Below, one piece after another: positions 1 through 5,527 of a DNA stretch of 8,995 nt (its first letter is position 1; every line of letters starts with the position of its first letter). A model generated the notes under the pieces. That model saw only the letters and a program-made list of their open reading frames with translations, searched no databases and was not told the origin of the DNA. Position numbers and translations under genes: made by a program. The DNA comes from an uncultured Verrucomicrobiota bacterium (GTDB lineage: Bacteria; Verrucomicrobiota; Verrucomicrobiia; Limisphaerales; UBA9464): contig CAIPFS010000318.1 in the NCBI GenBank assembly GCA_903864375.1, positions 1 to 8,995 of the forward strand, in the 5' to 3' direction.

Positions 1-421
1 AGGAACGCCGCAGGGGGATCATCATCAGGATGCCCAGGAGTCCACCCAACACTCCCACGAGAAGCACCCGGTAGATTTCGAGGTCAAATCCCAGAATGAG
101 AATGGCCGGCATCGTCACGCCGACACCGAAAGCAATGGATTCGCCGGCTGACCCGGCAGTCTGCGCCAGATTATGCTCGAGAATGGTGGCGTCCCTTCCC
201 CAGCCCAGCTTGGCCAACAATCGGAAAATGGTGATGGAGATGACGGCGACCGGAATACTGGCACTCACCGTCAAGCCCACCTTCAACGCCAGATACAGGG
301 ATGACATCCCGAACACCACCCCCAGGATTGTGCCCAGCAACAGGGCTCGAACCGAAAACTCACGGAGGGAGGTCTTGGCCGGTATATAGGACCGGAAGGC
401 GGGTTTGGGAACGGCTGCCAT
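1..421 (-). CDS. OPT-family oligopeptide/metal-chelate transporter, N-terminal part (3' end outside window)
   Basis: The minus strand is open from an ATG at 421 to the left edge and gives 140 complete residues with no stop. The peptide has a short hydrophilic N-terminus, then hydrophobic segments at about residues 24-44, 52-70 and 101-136. The stretch around 84-104 (NLAQTAGSAGES followed by IAFGVGVTMPA) and the early LYLALKVGLTVSASIPVAV segment are what I recognise from prokaryotic OPT transporters. These integral membrane proteins import small peptides or peptide/metal chelates. Family members usually have 600 or more residues, so only about a fifth is visible. No Shine-Dalgarno-like sequence precedes the ATG. 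The upstream side is the long hairpin-rich noncoding stretch, so the gene probably has its own promoter. Substrate cannot be judged from this part. Family assignment is fairly sure; the start is chosen as the first ATG in frame before the conserved region. Confidence 0.85.
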   Translation of the reverse strand, partial: MAAVPKPAFRSYIPAKTSLREFSVRALLLGTILGVVFGMSSLYLALKVGLTVSASIPVAVISITIFRLLAKLGWGRDATILEHNLAQTAGSAGESIAFGVGVTMPAILILGFDLEIYRVLLVGVLGGLLGILMMIPLRRS

Positions 422-589
422 AGTGGTGTTACGCTGCCGCAACCGGGTCGACAACGCAACACGGCGGTTGCTTTCGACATGAGCAGGAGACTTGCGGTCG
501 GCCCATGGGCTTCGCCTCATCGAAACTGGCGTGGTTAAGACTGCCTAAGGCTCGGTGGGAGAACTGCTGGACGAATGGGCGCGGCTGTG

Positions 590-722
590 TCCTGACGACA
601 GGAGTCAAAATCGATATGGGGACTTGCAGGAGCGCGTCCGTTGGATGTCTCTCCTTCGGAGGAACTTGCGTCCGAAGGGACGTCCCGCCACTGCGGGACA
701 CGTTCCCAATCCCTGCGGGGAT
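590..722. repeat. Cluster of four short perfect inverted repeats
   Basis: Four hairpins lie within 133 bp: TCCTG/CAGGA with loop ACGA (590-603); CCTTCGGA/TCCGAAGG, 8 bp with a 10-nt loop (653-678); GTCCCGC/GCGGGAC, 7 bp with a 4-nt loop (682-699); and ATCCC/GGGAT with loop TGCG (709-722). None is followed by a T tract, so they do not look like intrinsic terminators. They could be a structured RNA, a REP-like extragenic repeat or a decayed mobile element. The density is directly visible; any function is unknown. Confidence 0.5.
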
Positions 723-901
723 CACCGCCTCGCCCGTTTACATGGTACCCACGATGAGGCTCTCCCTGAGAACCGACCGCGGGTGGCATGGAAAGCAGCT
801 ACAAAAAAGTATGGGGCTGCACGCGACCTCGGGGGCGATACGAACCTCCGTGGCTCGTCGGGAGGCTGCTCCTTTCCATGAACCCGCCCTTGCGCCGTAG
901 C

Positions 902-1030
902 GCAGACATTCCTGTCTGCCGGTCCTGCGGACGGCCTATGGTCTGAGCCGCGGCCCGTGCTCCAACGTCCCGGTTCACTGACGGCCCGGCAGGCCTGGAG
1001 GCCTCCAAAACAGCAGGTTTGAAAACCGGC
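902..1030. repeat. Three 18-nt palindromes of 7-4-7 architecture
   Basis: Three 18-mers starting GCAG share one build, arm-loop-arm of 7-4-7. The first, 902-919, is perfect (GCAGACA, TTCC, TGTCTGC). The second, 989-1006, pairs only in its inner part (GGCC or shifted GGAGGCCTCC). The third, 1013-1030, pairs GGTT/AACC around TGAA plus the outer GC. The last two are separated by only 6 nt. The pattern looks like one degenerate extragenic repeat family whose arms vary in a compensating way. I believe similar GCAGAC..GTCTGC elements are common between genes in Verrucomicrobia, but this is from memory and not checked. Confidence 0.5.
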
Positions 1031-1115
1031 GCCACATCACCCCCCCGCCGGTCTGTCTGCCCTGTTCATCGTCTCGATTCACGACCGATTTTGGAGGTGC
1101 ACCCTACCCACAACG

Positions 1116-1142
1116 AAAAACCCGCGCTTGAGGCGCGGGTTT
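1116..1142 (-). terminator. Intrinsic terminator of the EF-hand gene
   Basis: Read on the minus strand, a perfect 10-bp stem (AAACCCGCGC with GCGCGGGTTT) closes a 5-nt loop CTCAA, and the 3' arm runs into five consecutive T residues. It begins 20 nt after the TAA stop of the EF-hand gene, the normal place for a Rho-independent terminator. On the plus strand the stem is followed by only three T residues, so the main direction is minus. Confidence 0.85.
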
Positions 1143-1162
1143 GTGGTGGAGGCGTTCCTTTG

Positions 1163-1774
1163 TTACTGGCGAGGGGAACCATCCTGACGGCGGGCCGGAC
1201 GTTGGGGACGCAATTCGTCCTGAGTCAGCTTGCCATCGTTGTTCTTATCCAGGGTCTTGAGGGCGGCGACGGCATTGGCCAATTCGGAGGCGTCAATGAC
1301 ACCATCATGGTTCACGTCCAGAGCCTCCATGATGGGGGGCGGAGGGCGGTGACCGCCAGGTCCACCCGGACCTCCGGGACCGTCATGGCGCGGACGGCCG
1401 CCCTCGGGGCCACCATCGGGAGGACCGCCGGCCGGGCCACCCTCCGGGGGGCCGCCTGCGGGAGCGCCGTCAGGCGGACCACCTGCCGGACCACCGGTCG
1501 GGGGTGCCGGGCGCAACTCCTCCTGGGTCAATTTGCCGTCTTTATTCTTGTCGAGGGTCTTGAGGGCGGCGACGGCATTGGCCAGTTCGGAGGCATCGAT
1601 GATTCCATCGTGGTTGGCATCCAGGACGGCGATGATCGGGGGAGGGGGGCGATGACCGCCGGGGCCGCGCCCACCCGGAGGGGGGCCGTCCTGGGGCGGA
1701 GCATCCTGGGCGCTGAGGTTGAGGCTGGCGGCGCAGAGTGTGGCCAGAACCAACGTGGAGAGTTTTTGATTCAT
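1163..1774 (-). CDS. Exported Pro/Gly-rich protein with four EF-hand loops
   Basis: A 203-residue protein starting at ATG 1774. The in-frame open reading extends upstream to 1822, but the internal Met gives a proper signal peptide (MNQK, hydrophobic core at about 5-17, cleavage likely after ASLNLSA near 22), so I chose it. The mature part has four canonical 12-residue EF-hand loops: 52-63 (DANHDGIIDASE), 75-86 (DKNKDGKLTQEE), 153-164 (DVNHDGVIDASE) and 176-187 (DKNNDGKLTQDE). All keep Asp at 1, 3 or 5 as needed, Gly at 6 and Glu at 12, so Ca2+ binding is expected. The two pairs are near-identical and joined by a Gly/Pro-rich linker (about 90-141). No enzyme domain is present. It is transcribed divergently from a two-component system and ends at its own terminator, so it is a single-gene unit. 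Likely role: exported Ca2+ buffer, sensor accessory or envelope protein; this is inference. Confidence 0.85.
   Translation of the reverse strand: MNQKLSTLVLATLCAASLNLSAQDAPPQDGPPPGGRGPGGHRPPPPIIAVLDANHDGIIDASELANAVAALKTLDKNKDGKLTQEELRPAPPTGGPAGGPPDGAPAGGPPEGGPAGGPPDGGPEGGRPRHDGPGGPGGPGGHRPPPPIMEALDVNHDGVIDASELANAVAALKTLDKNNDGKLTQDELRPQRPARRQDGSPRQ
1205..1654 (-). repeat. Internal direct duplication encoding the EF-hand pairs
   Basis: DNA at 1508-1654 (residues 41-89) and 1205-1351 (residues 142-190) encodes near-identical 49-residue units offset by exactly 303 bp. Each starts GHRPPPPI and ends EELRP or DELRP. The unit between LDK and DASE (TLDKN, ANAVAALK, HDG) is almost unchanged, with many differences silent at the DNA level. 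This fits a duplication of a two-EF-hand module followed by drift under protein-level selection. The region between the units (1352-1507) is a GGPP-rich linker. Confidence 0.85.
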
Positions 1775-1854
1775 ACGAGACGTGTGTGTTGAATGTTGTT
1801 TTCTGCGGTCCGCGGCATTCACCGCTGAACTTCGACCTCAATAAAGCGTGGGTC

Positions 1855-1904
1855 TGTAAAGCATTTGTGTGGAGTTGGGACGAAAAATGTAAAGACATGG
1901 TAAA
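1855..1904 (+). promoter_or_regulatory. Phased GTAAA direct repeats, putative response-regulator operator
   Basis: Three GTAAA motifs lie on the plus strand at 1856-1860, 1889-1893 and 1900-1904. The last two form GTAAA-N6-GTAAA, 11 bp start to start, and the first is 33 bp before the second, again a multiple of 11. OmpR-family regulators bind direct repeats about one helical turn apart, and the E. coli CpxR box is GTAAA-N5-GTAAA. The site lies 48 bp before the response-regulator start and about 80-130 bp before the divergent EF-hand start, so it could serve both. A weak plus-strand promoter TTGTGT-17-TGTAAA (1865-1893) overlaps it. Binding is inferred, not shown. Confidence 0.4.
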
Positions 1905-1951
1905 AAGCCAAGCCAATCCAAGTCCGCTCCGGTACATCCCCTCCCGCGGTC

Positions 1952-2704
1952 ATGAACACGAATCCATCCGAACCTTCACTGCCTGAGACCCGCCGACTGC
2001 TGGTGATCGATGATGATCGCAAGCTCTGCCGGTTGATTCGTGATTATCTGGAGCCGCTGGGATACTCGGTGGCGCTCGAGCACGATGGAAGCGCCGGGGC
2101 CGTCCGGGCGGTGGCCGAGCCCTGGCACGCGGTCATCCTCGACGTGATGCTGCCCGGGCTCGATGGATTCCAGGTGCTTCAGCAAATCCGGAGGACGAGC
2201 GACGTTCCCGTCCTGATGCTCACCGCCCGGGGGGATGAGGCGGACCGCATTGTCGGGTTGGAGATCGGTGCCGATGACTATCTTCCCAAGACCTTTTCCA
2301 GCCGGGAGCTTCTGGCACGGCTCCGCGCCGTGACGCGTCGCACCCAGGCTCCCCGGTCCACGAGCGGTCCGGCGGATCAATCCACCGAGGAACTGGTGGT
2401 GGGTCCGTTGCGGATTCAACCGGAAACGAGGACTGCTGTGGTGGACGATCGGCCCATGGTGCTGACCCCCGTGGAATTTGATCTGCTGGTTTCGCTGGCC
2501 AGGGCGCGCGGGCGGGTGAGAAGTCGGGAGCAGCTGCTCGACGAAGTCCGGGACCGGAATTTTGATGTGTTTGACCGGTCCATCGACGTCCATATCTCCG
2601 CGCTTCGACGGAAGCTGGGCGACGACGCCAAGGCTCCCCGGTTCATCCGGACGCTGCGCTCGGCGGGCTACATGCTGGTGGACCCCAACCGGACCGACTT
2701 ATAG
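1952..2704 (+). CDS. OmpR/CpxR-class DNA-binding response regulator
   Basis: A 250-residue cytoplasmic transcription factor. The receiver domain (about 14-130) shows the acidic pair D20/D21, phospho-acceptor D64 (ILDVMLPGLDGF), switch T91 (LTAR) and conserved K113. The C-terminal winged helix (about 148-246) has the family signatures LTPVEFDLL, SREQLL, DRSIDVHISALRRKLG and IRTLRSAGYML. Length is usual for the family, with a slightly long N-terminus of 13 residues before the first strand. Phosphorylation by the kinase encoded 7 nt downstream is expected. The odd point is residue 114: the normally conserved Pro after K113 is Thr (LPKTFSSREL). No Shine-Dalgarno sequence precedes the ATG; the start is placed here because the next in-frame Met lies inside the receiver. 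The upstream GTAAA repeats suggest autoregulation. Closest in type to CpxR, but identity is not claimed. Confidence 0.95.
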   Translation: MNTNPSEPSLPETRRLLVIDDDRKLCRLIRDYLEPLGYSVALEHDGSAGAVRAVAEPWHAVILDVMLPGLDGFQVLQQIRRTSDVPVLMLTARGDEADRIVGLEIGADDYLPKTFSSRELLARLRAVTRRTQAPRSTSGPADQSTEELVVGPLRIQPETRTAVVDDRPMVLTPVEFDLLVSLARARGRVRSREQLLDEVRDRNFDVFDRSIDVHISALRRKLGDDAKAPRFIRTLRSAGYMLVDPNRTDL

Positions 2705-2711
2705 GCAGACG

Positions 2712-4286
2712 ATGAACGTGCCTCGACTGAAACTCCCACTGTATGTGCAGCTGTTGGGATGGTTTTTTTTGAATCTGTTGCTGTTGATGATCGGGCTCTC
2801 CTATTTTGCCCGGGGGGAACTGGGGCTCAGCCTGAACGCTCTGCTGGATGGAGCCGCCGGGGCCCAGATTGACGGTCTTGCCGGTAAACTTGCCGGCGAA
2901 TTGGCCTCGGAAGAGCGGACCAATTGGGATCATGTCCTCAGACAGGTCACCACAAACCGGGAGGTTCAGCTGGTACTGGTGACCTCCAGCGGTACCCATG
3001 TTGCAGGTCCGCCCACGGTCCTGCCGTCCCAGGTCCTGGAGCAGTTGGCGGAACTCCGGCGGCAGCGCCAGATGGACCGATGGGCGGAACGTGAACGTTC
3101 CAAGCTCACCCGGGAGGAGGACGCCCCTCCTGACGGGCCTCCTCCAGGGGAGGGGGAGGAAGCGCCTCTGCGGCTGGAGGGACGTCCGCCACCGCCTCGC
3201 CGCGGTGCGCCGCCCAATCCGTGGCAGCGCCGGAGGGGAGCGCCGAAGGTCATGGTTTCTGCGGGGGACCCATCCCGCTACTGGCTGCTGGTGGGCCTCC
3301 CATTGCGGGAGTTGGGACATCGCGAGGCCAGCCCGGGGGTGCTGCTGGTCATCTCGAAGACCATCAGTGGGGGCGGACTGCTCTTCGATCCCACCCCCTG
3401 GTGGGTTCTGGTCGGTGCAGTCGTTTTTTCCGCCGTCTTCTGGGTGCCGTTTGTGGTGCGGATCACCCGTTCGGTGGGAGATATGGATCGGGCGGCCCGG
3501 CGGATTGCCGAGGGGCAATTTGATGTGGAGCTTCAGAGTCGGTGGGGGGATGAATTGGATCATCTGGGCGTTTCCATCAACCACCTCGCCGTCCAGTTGC
3601 GACGTTTTGTGACTGGTCAGAAGCGCTTCCTGGGAGACGTCTCCCACGAATTGTGCACTCCGCTTGCCCGGATGGAGATGGCTCTGGGGATCCTGGAGCA
3701 ACGAGCCGATGCCCGTCAGGCGGAGTATGTTCAGGATGTCCGTGAAGAGGTCCGGGTGATGGGGGACCTCGTCCATGAGTTATTGGAGTTTTCAAAAGCC
3801 GGCCTGGCGGAAAAGCAGCGTGAAACCATTCCCGTCGAGCTTTGTGCGCTGATCCGGCGCGTGGCCCAGCGCGAGGGCGTTGGTGACACCCAGCTGCTCT
3901 GGCAATTGCCCGCGACACTGACCGTCAACGCGCAACCCGAGTTGGTGGCCCGGGCGGTGGGCAACGTGCTTCGAAATGCCCTGAGATATGCCGGTGCTGC
4001 GGGACCGATCACCATTTCGTCGGAGGTCACCTCCCAGGGGATCACCGTGTGGATTTGTGACTGCGGGCCGGGGGTTCCGCCCGAAGCCCTCGGAAAGCTC
4101 GGAGAGCCGTTCTTCCGTCCGGAGCTGGCCCGCACCCGTGAGGGGGGCGGATTTGGTCTGGGATTGGCCATCGTCAAGACCTGCATGGCAGCCTGTGGAG
4201 GGCGTTTGGAGCTTCGACTGGGACGTCCGAAGGGGCTGGAGGTCGGCCTCCAGTTCCCTCCTGCACCTCGCCCTGGGGCATCTTAG
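2712..4286 (+). CDS. CpxA-like membrane sensor histidine kinase
   Basis: A 524-residue inner-membrane kinase, partner of the regulator just upstream. TM1 spans about 9-31, an extracytoplasmic sensor region about 32-229, TM2 about 230-250, HAMP about 251-303. The dimerisation/phosphotransfer helix carries H312 in SHELCTPL; the catalytic ATPase domain has N-box N418/N422 (NVLRNALRYA), G1 box DCGPGVP (450-456), F box FFRP (467-470) and G2 box GFGLGLA (480-486). The sensor region contains a low-complexity Pro/Gly/acidic then Pro/Arg stretch at about 137-175. The common Arg after SHEL is Cys315. The open frame continues 150 bp upstream inside the regulator gene, but the ATG at 2712, 7 nt after the regulator stop, gives a normal TM1 N-terminus, so it was chosen; AGG at 2703-2705 is a weak ribosome site. 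The ligand is unknown; the neighbouring EF-hand protein is a candidate signal partner. Confidence 0.93.
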   Translation: MNVPRLKLPLYVQLLGWFFLNLLLLMIGLSYFARGELGLSLNALLDGAAGAQIDGLAGKLAGELASEERTNWDHVLRQVTTNREVQLVLVTSSGTHVAGPPTVLPSQVLEQLAELRRQRQMDRWAERERSKLTREEDAPPDGPPPGEGEEAPLRLEGRPPPPRRGAPPNPWQRRRGAPKVMVSAGDPSRYWLLVGLPLRELGHREASPGVLLVISKTISGGGLLFDPTPWWVLVGAVVFSAVFWVPFVVRITRSVGDMDRAARRIAEGQFDVELQSRWGDELDHLGVSINHLAVQLRRFVTGQKRFLGDVSHELCTPLARMEMALGILEQRADARQAEYVQDVREEVRVMGDLVHELLEFSKAGLAEKQRETIPVELCALIRRVAQREGVGDTQLLWQLPATLTVNAQPELVARAVGNVLRNALRYAGAAGPITISSEVTSQGITVWICDCGPGVPPEALGKLGEPFFRPELARTREGGGFGLGLAIVKTCMAACGGRLELRLGRPKGLEVGLQFPPAPRPGAS

Positions 4287-4374
4287 GCGCAACAAACTGC
4301 AAGCCATTTGGGATACACGACACTAGTAAACCGAGATGCATTGGGACGTGGCACGACTGAGCCGACGGATGAGT

Positions 4375-4400
4375 CCGGTGGTTCGTTTCGGAACCAACGG
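4375..4400. other. Short hairpin in the gap before the DUF6807 gene
   Basis: TGGTTC (4379-4384) pairs with GAACCA (4391-4396) around a 6-nt loop, extended by CCG/CGG across one mismatch. It lies 89 nt after the kinase stop and 42 nt before the next start. No T tract follows on either strand, so it is a poor intrinsic terminator. It could be a leader structure or chance. The rest of the 155-bp gap (4287-4441) shows no gene and no clear promoter, so whether the downstream genes have their own promoter is undecided. Confidence 0.25.
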
Positions 4401-4441
4401 AATTAACCATTGACCCGGGACTGACTTCTTCGGCATTTAGC

Positions 4442-5452
4442 ATGGCCATGCTCCCTCCCTGCTTTCGGCCCGTCCGATGGGCCCCATTGATTCTGGCCCT
4501 GATCGCCGCTGCATGGGGGGCGGGGGGCGTCAGGGTTCGTGCCGGTTCCAATACCCCGCGGGTTTACCTGTTCGAGACCAACAATGTCATCCGGGTGGAG
4601 CTCGATGGTCGACTCTTCACTGAATACCACTTTCGTGATGTTTCACGGCCGTTTCTTTATCCGATCCTGTCGGCCACCGGGGAGCACCTGACCCGCAGAT
4701 GGCCGCAGGAGACGGTTCCCGGTGAGGAACATGACCATCCCCATCACCATGGATTGTGGTGGGCTCATGGCGCGGCCAATGGACAGGATTTCTGGAGCGA
4801 GGTGGAGGGTGCCGGCAGGACGGTGCATCAGTCCTTCGCTGAATTGAGTTCCGGACCGGAAGAGGGTGTCCTGGTCAGTCGAAATCGGTGGGTCGACCAC
4901 TCGGGCAACGTGGTGGCAAACGATGAACGGACGTTCCGATTTCTGGCCCCCAAGGGACCCGATCGGATTCTTGATTTTTCCATCACCATTTTTGCCACGC
5001 CGGGAGAACTGGTCCTCGGGGACACCAAGGAAGGATCCATGGCCATCCGGCTGGCGGAGTCCATGCGGGTGAAGGCTGCGGATGGCTCGGTCGGGAGCGG
5101 CCACCTCGTCAACCGGGAAGGGCTTGAAAACGCTGCGGTTTGGGGAACTCATTCCGCCTGGTGCGACTACTCGGGTCCCGTGGGGGCATCGGTTCAGGGC
5201 GTTGCCATTTTTGATCATCCGGGGAATCCCCGCCATCCCTCGACCTGGCATGCCCGGGATTACGGACTGTTTGCCGTGAATCCGTTTGGGTTGCATGACT
5301 TTGAAAAAGCACCTGCCGGAACGGGTGATCTGAAGATTCCGGCGGGAAAGAGCGTCACCTTCCGGTATCGGTTCTACTTTCACCCCGGGGATTCGGTTCA
5401 GGCGGAGGTGGAACAACACTATACGGACTATGAAAAAAAAGCCTCCCATTGA
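4442..5452 (+). CDS. DUF6807 ('PmoA' family) exported protein
   Basis: A 336-residue protein. ATG codons occur at 4442 and 4448; both give the same signal peptide (positive residues R9, R12, hydrophobic core about 14-29), so export is likely. The body starts at about 39 and keeps the family's hallmark His-rich block at 97-118: HDHPHHHGLWWAHG followed by N113 and DFW. Other typical parts are RPFLYPILS (69-77), GSMAIRLAESMRV in the middle, WCDYSG, and the FAVNPFGLHDF segment near 275. Databases often name this family 'methane oxygenase PmoA', which is misleading: it has no relation to the membrane subunit of particulate methane monooxygenase. The biochemical role is not established; such genes often sit beside Gfo/Idh/MocA oxidoreductases in Planctomycetes and Verrucomicrobia, as here, which suggests extracytoplasmic carbohydrate processing. 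It is probably co-transcribed with the downstream genes (75-bp gap). Confidence 0.85.
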   Translation: MAMLPPCFRPVRWAPLILALIAAAWGAGGVRVRAGSNTPRVYLFETNNVIRVELDGRLFTEYHFRDVSRPFLYPILSATGEHLTRRWPQETVPGEEHDHPHHHGLWWAHGAANGQDFWSEVEGAGRTVHQSFAELSSGPEEGVLVSRNRWVDHSGNVVANDERTFRFLAPKGPDRILDFSITIFATPGELVLGDTKEGSMAIRLAESMRVKAADGSVGSGHLVNREGLENAAVWGTHSAWCDYSGPVGASVQGVAIFDHPGNPRHPSTWHARDYGLFAVNPFGLHDFEKAPAGTGDLKIPAGKSVTFRYRFYFHPGDSVQAEVEQHYTDYEKKASH

Positions 5453-5527
5453 TGCCGGAACGAGACCCGGTCGTTGCCGTTCTTGCAAATGGCTGTCAAT
5501 GTCCTCGCAGTTCACACCTTTCCTTCC

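Larger units (their letters stand above)
422..1115. other. Long noncoding, hairpin-rich intergenic region
   Basis: About 700 bp lies between the start of the OPT transporter and the terminator of the EF-hand gene. Several open frames of 60-130 codons cross it on both strands, but they overlap each other, show no recognisable domain, signal peptide or ribosome-binding site, and their residues (many Arg, Gly, Pro, Cys) are what out-of-frame GC-rich DNA gives. What is visible is many short inverted repeats: 439-445 with 465-471, 590-603, 653-678, 682-699, 709-722, 795-820 and 902-1030. The overall look matches interspersed noncoding repeats I associate with Verrucomicrobia genomes, but copy number cannot be tested here. 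The promoter of the OPT gene should lie at its left end; no convincing -35/-10 pair was seen. Confidence 0.6.

Noticed and set aside
439..471. 7-bp inverted repeat GCAACCG/CGGTTGC considered as a leader or operator of the OPT gene
   Set aside because: The 19-nt loop and lack of a recognisable promoter or riboswitch pattern leave it indistinguishable from chance in this hairpin-rich DNA.
505..900. A 131-codon plus-strand frame and overlapping frames of 80-110 codons
   Set aside because: They overlap each other on both strands, cross the hairpin cluster and show no domain, signal or ribosome-binding site.
1019..1792. A 257-codon plus-strand open frame across the EF-hand gene
   Set aside because: The minus-strand EF-hand protein has a signal peptide, four canonical loops and a terminator; the plus-strand frame is its complement and runs through that terminator.
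2562..2711. Upstream 50-codon extension of the histidine kinase frame
   Set aside because: It lies fully inside the response-regulator winged-helix coding region, and ATG 2712 gives a normal kinase N-terminus with TM1.
2643..3776. A 377-codon open frame on the minus strand opposite the histidine kinase
   Set aside because: It is rich in Gln, Pro, His and Gly with no domain, and is antisense to kinase domains whose motifs are intact.
4375..4400. Hairpin considered as a terminator of the two-component operon
   Set aside because: There is no T tract after the stem on either strand; kept only as a low-confidence structure.
5474..5527. 18-codon N-terminal extension of the oxidoreductase
   Set aside because: It would put a hydrophobic tail before the twin-arginine motif, which is normally very near the N-terminus; ATG 5528 fits better.
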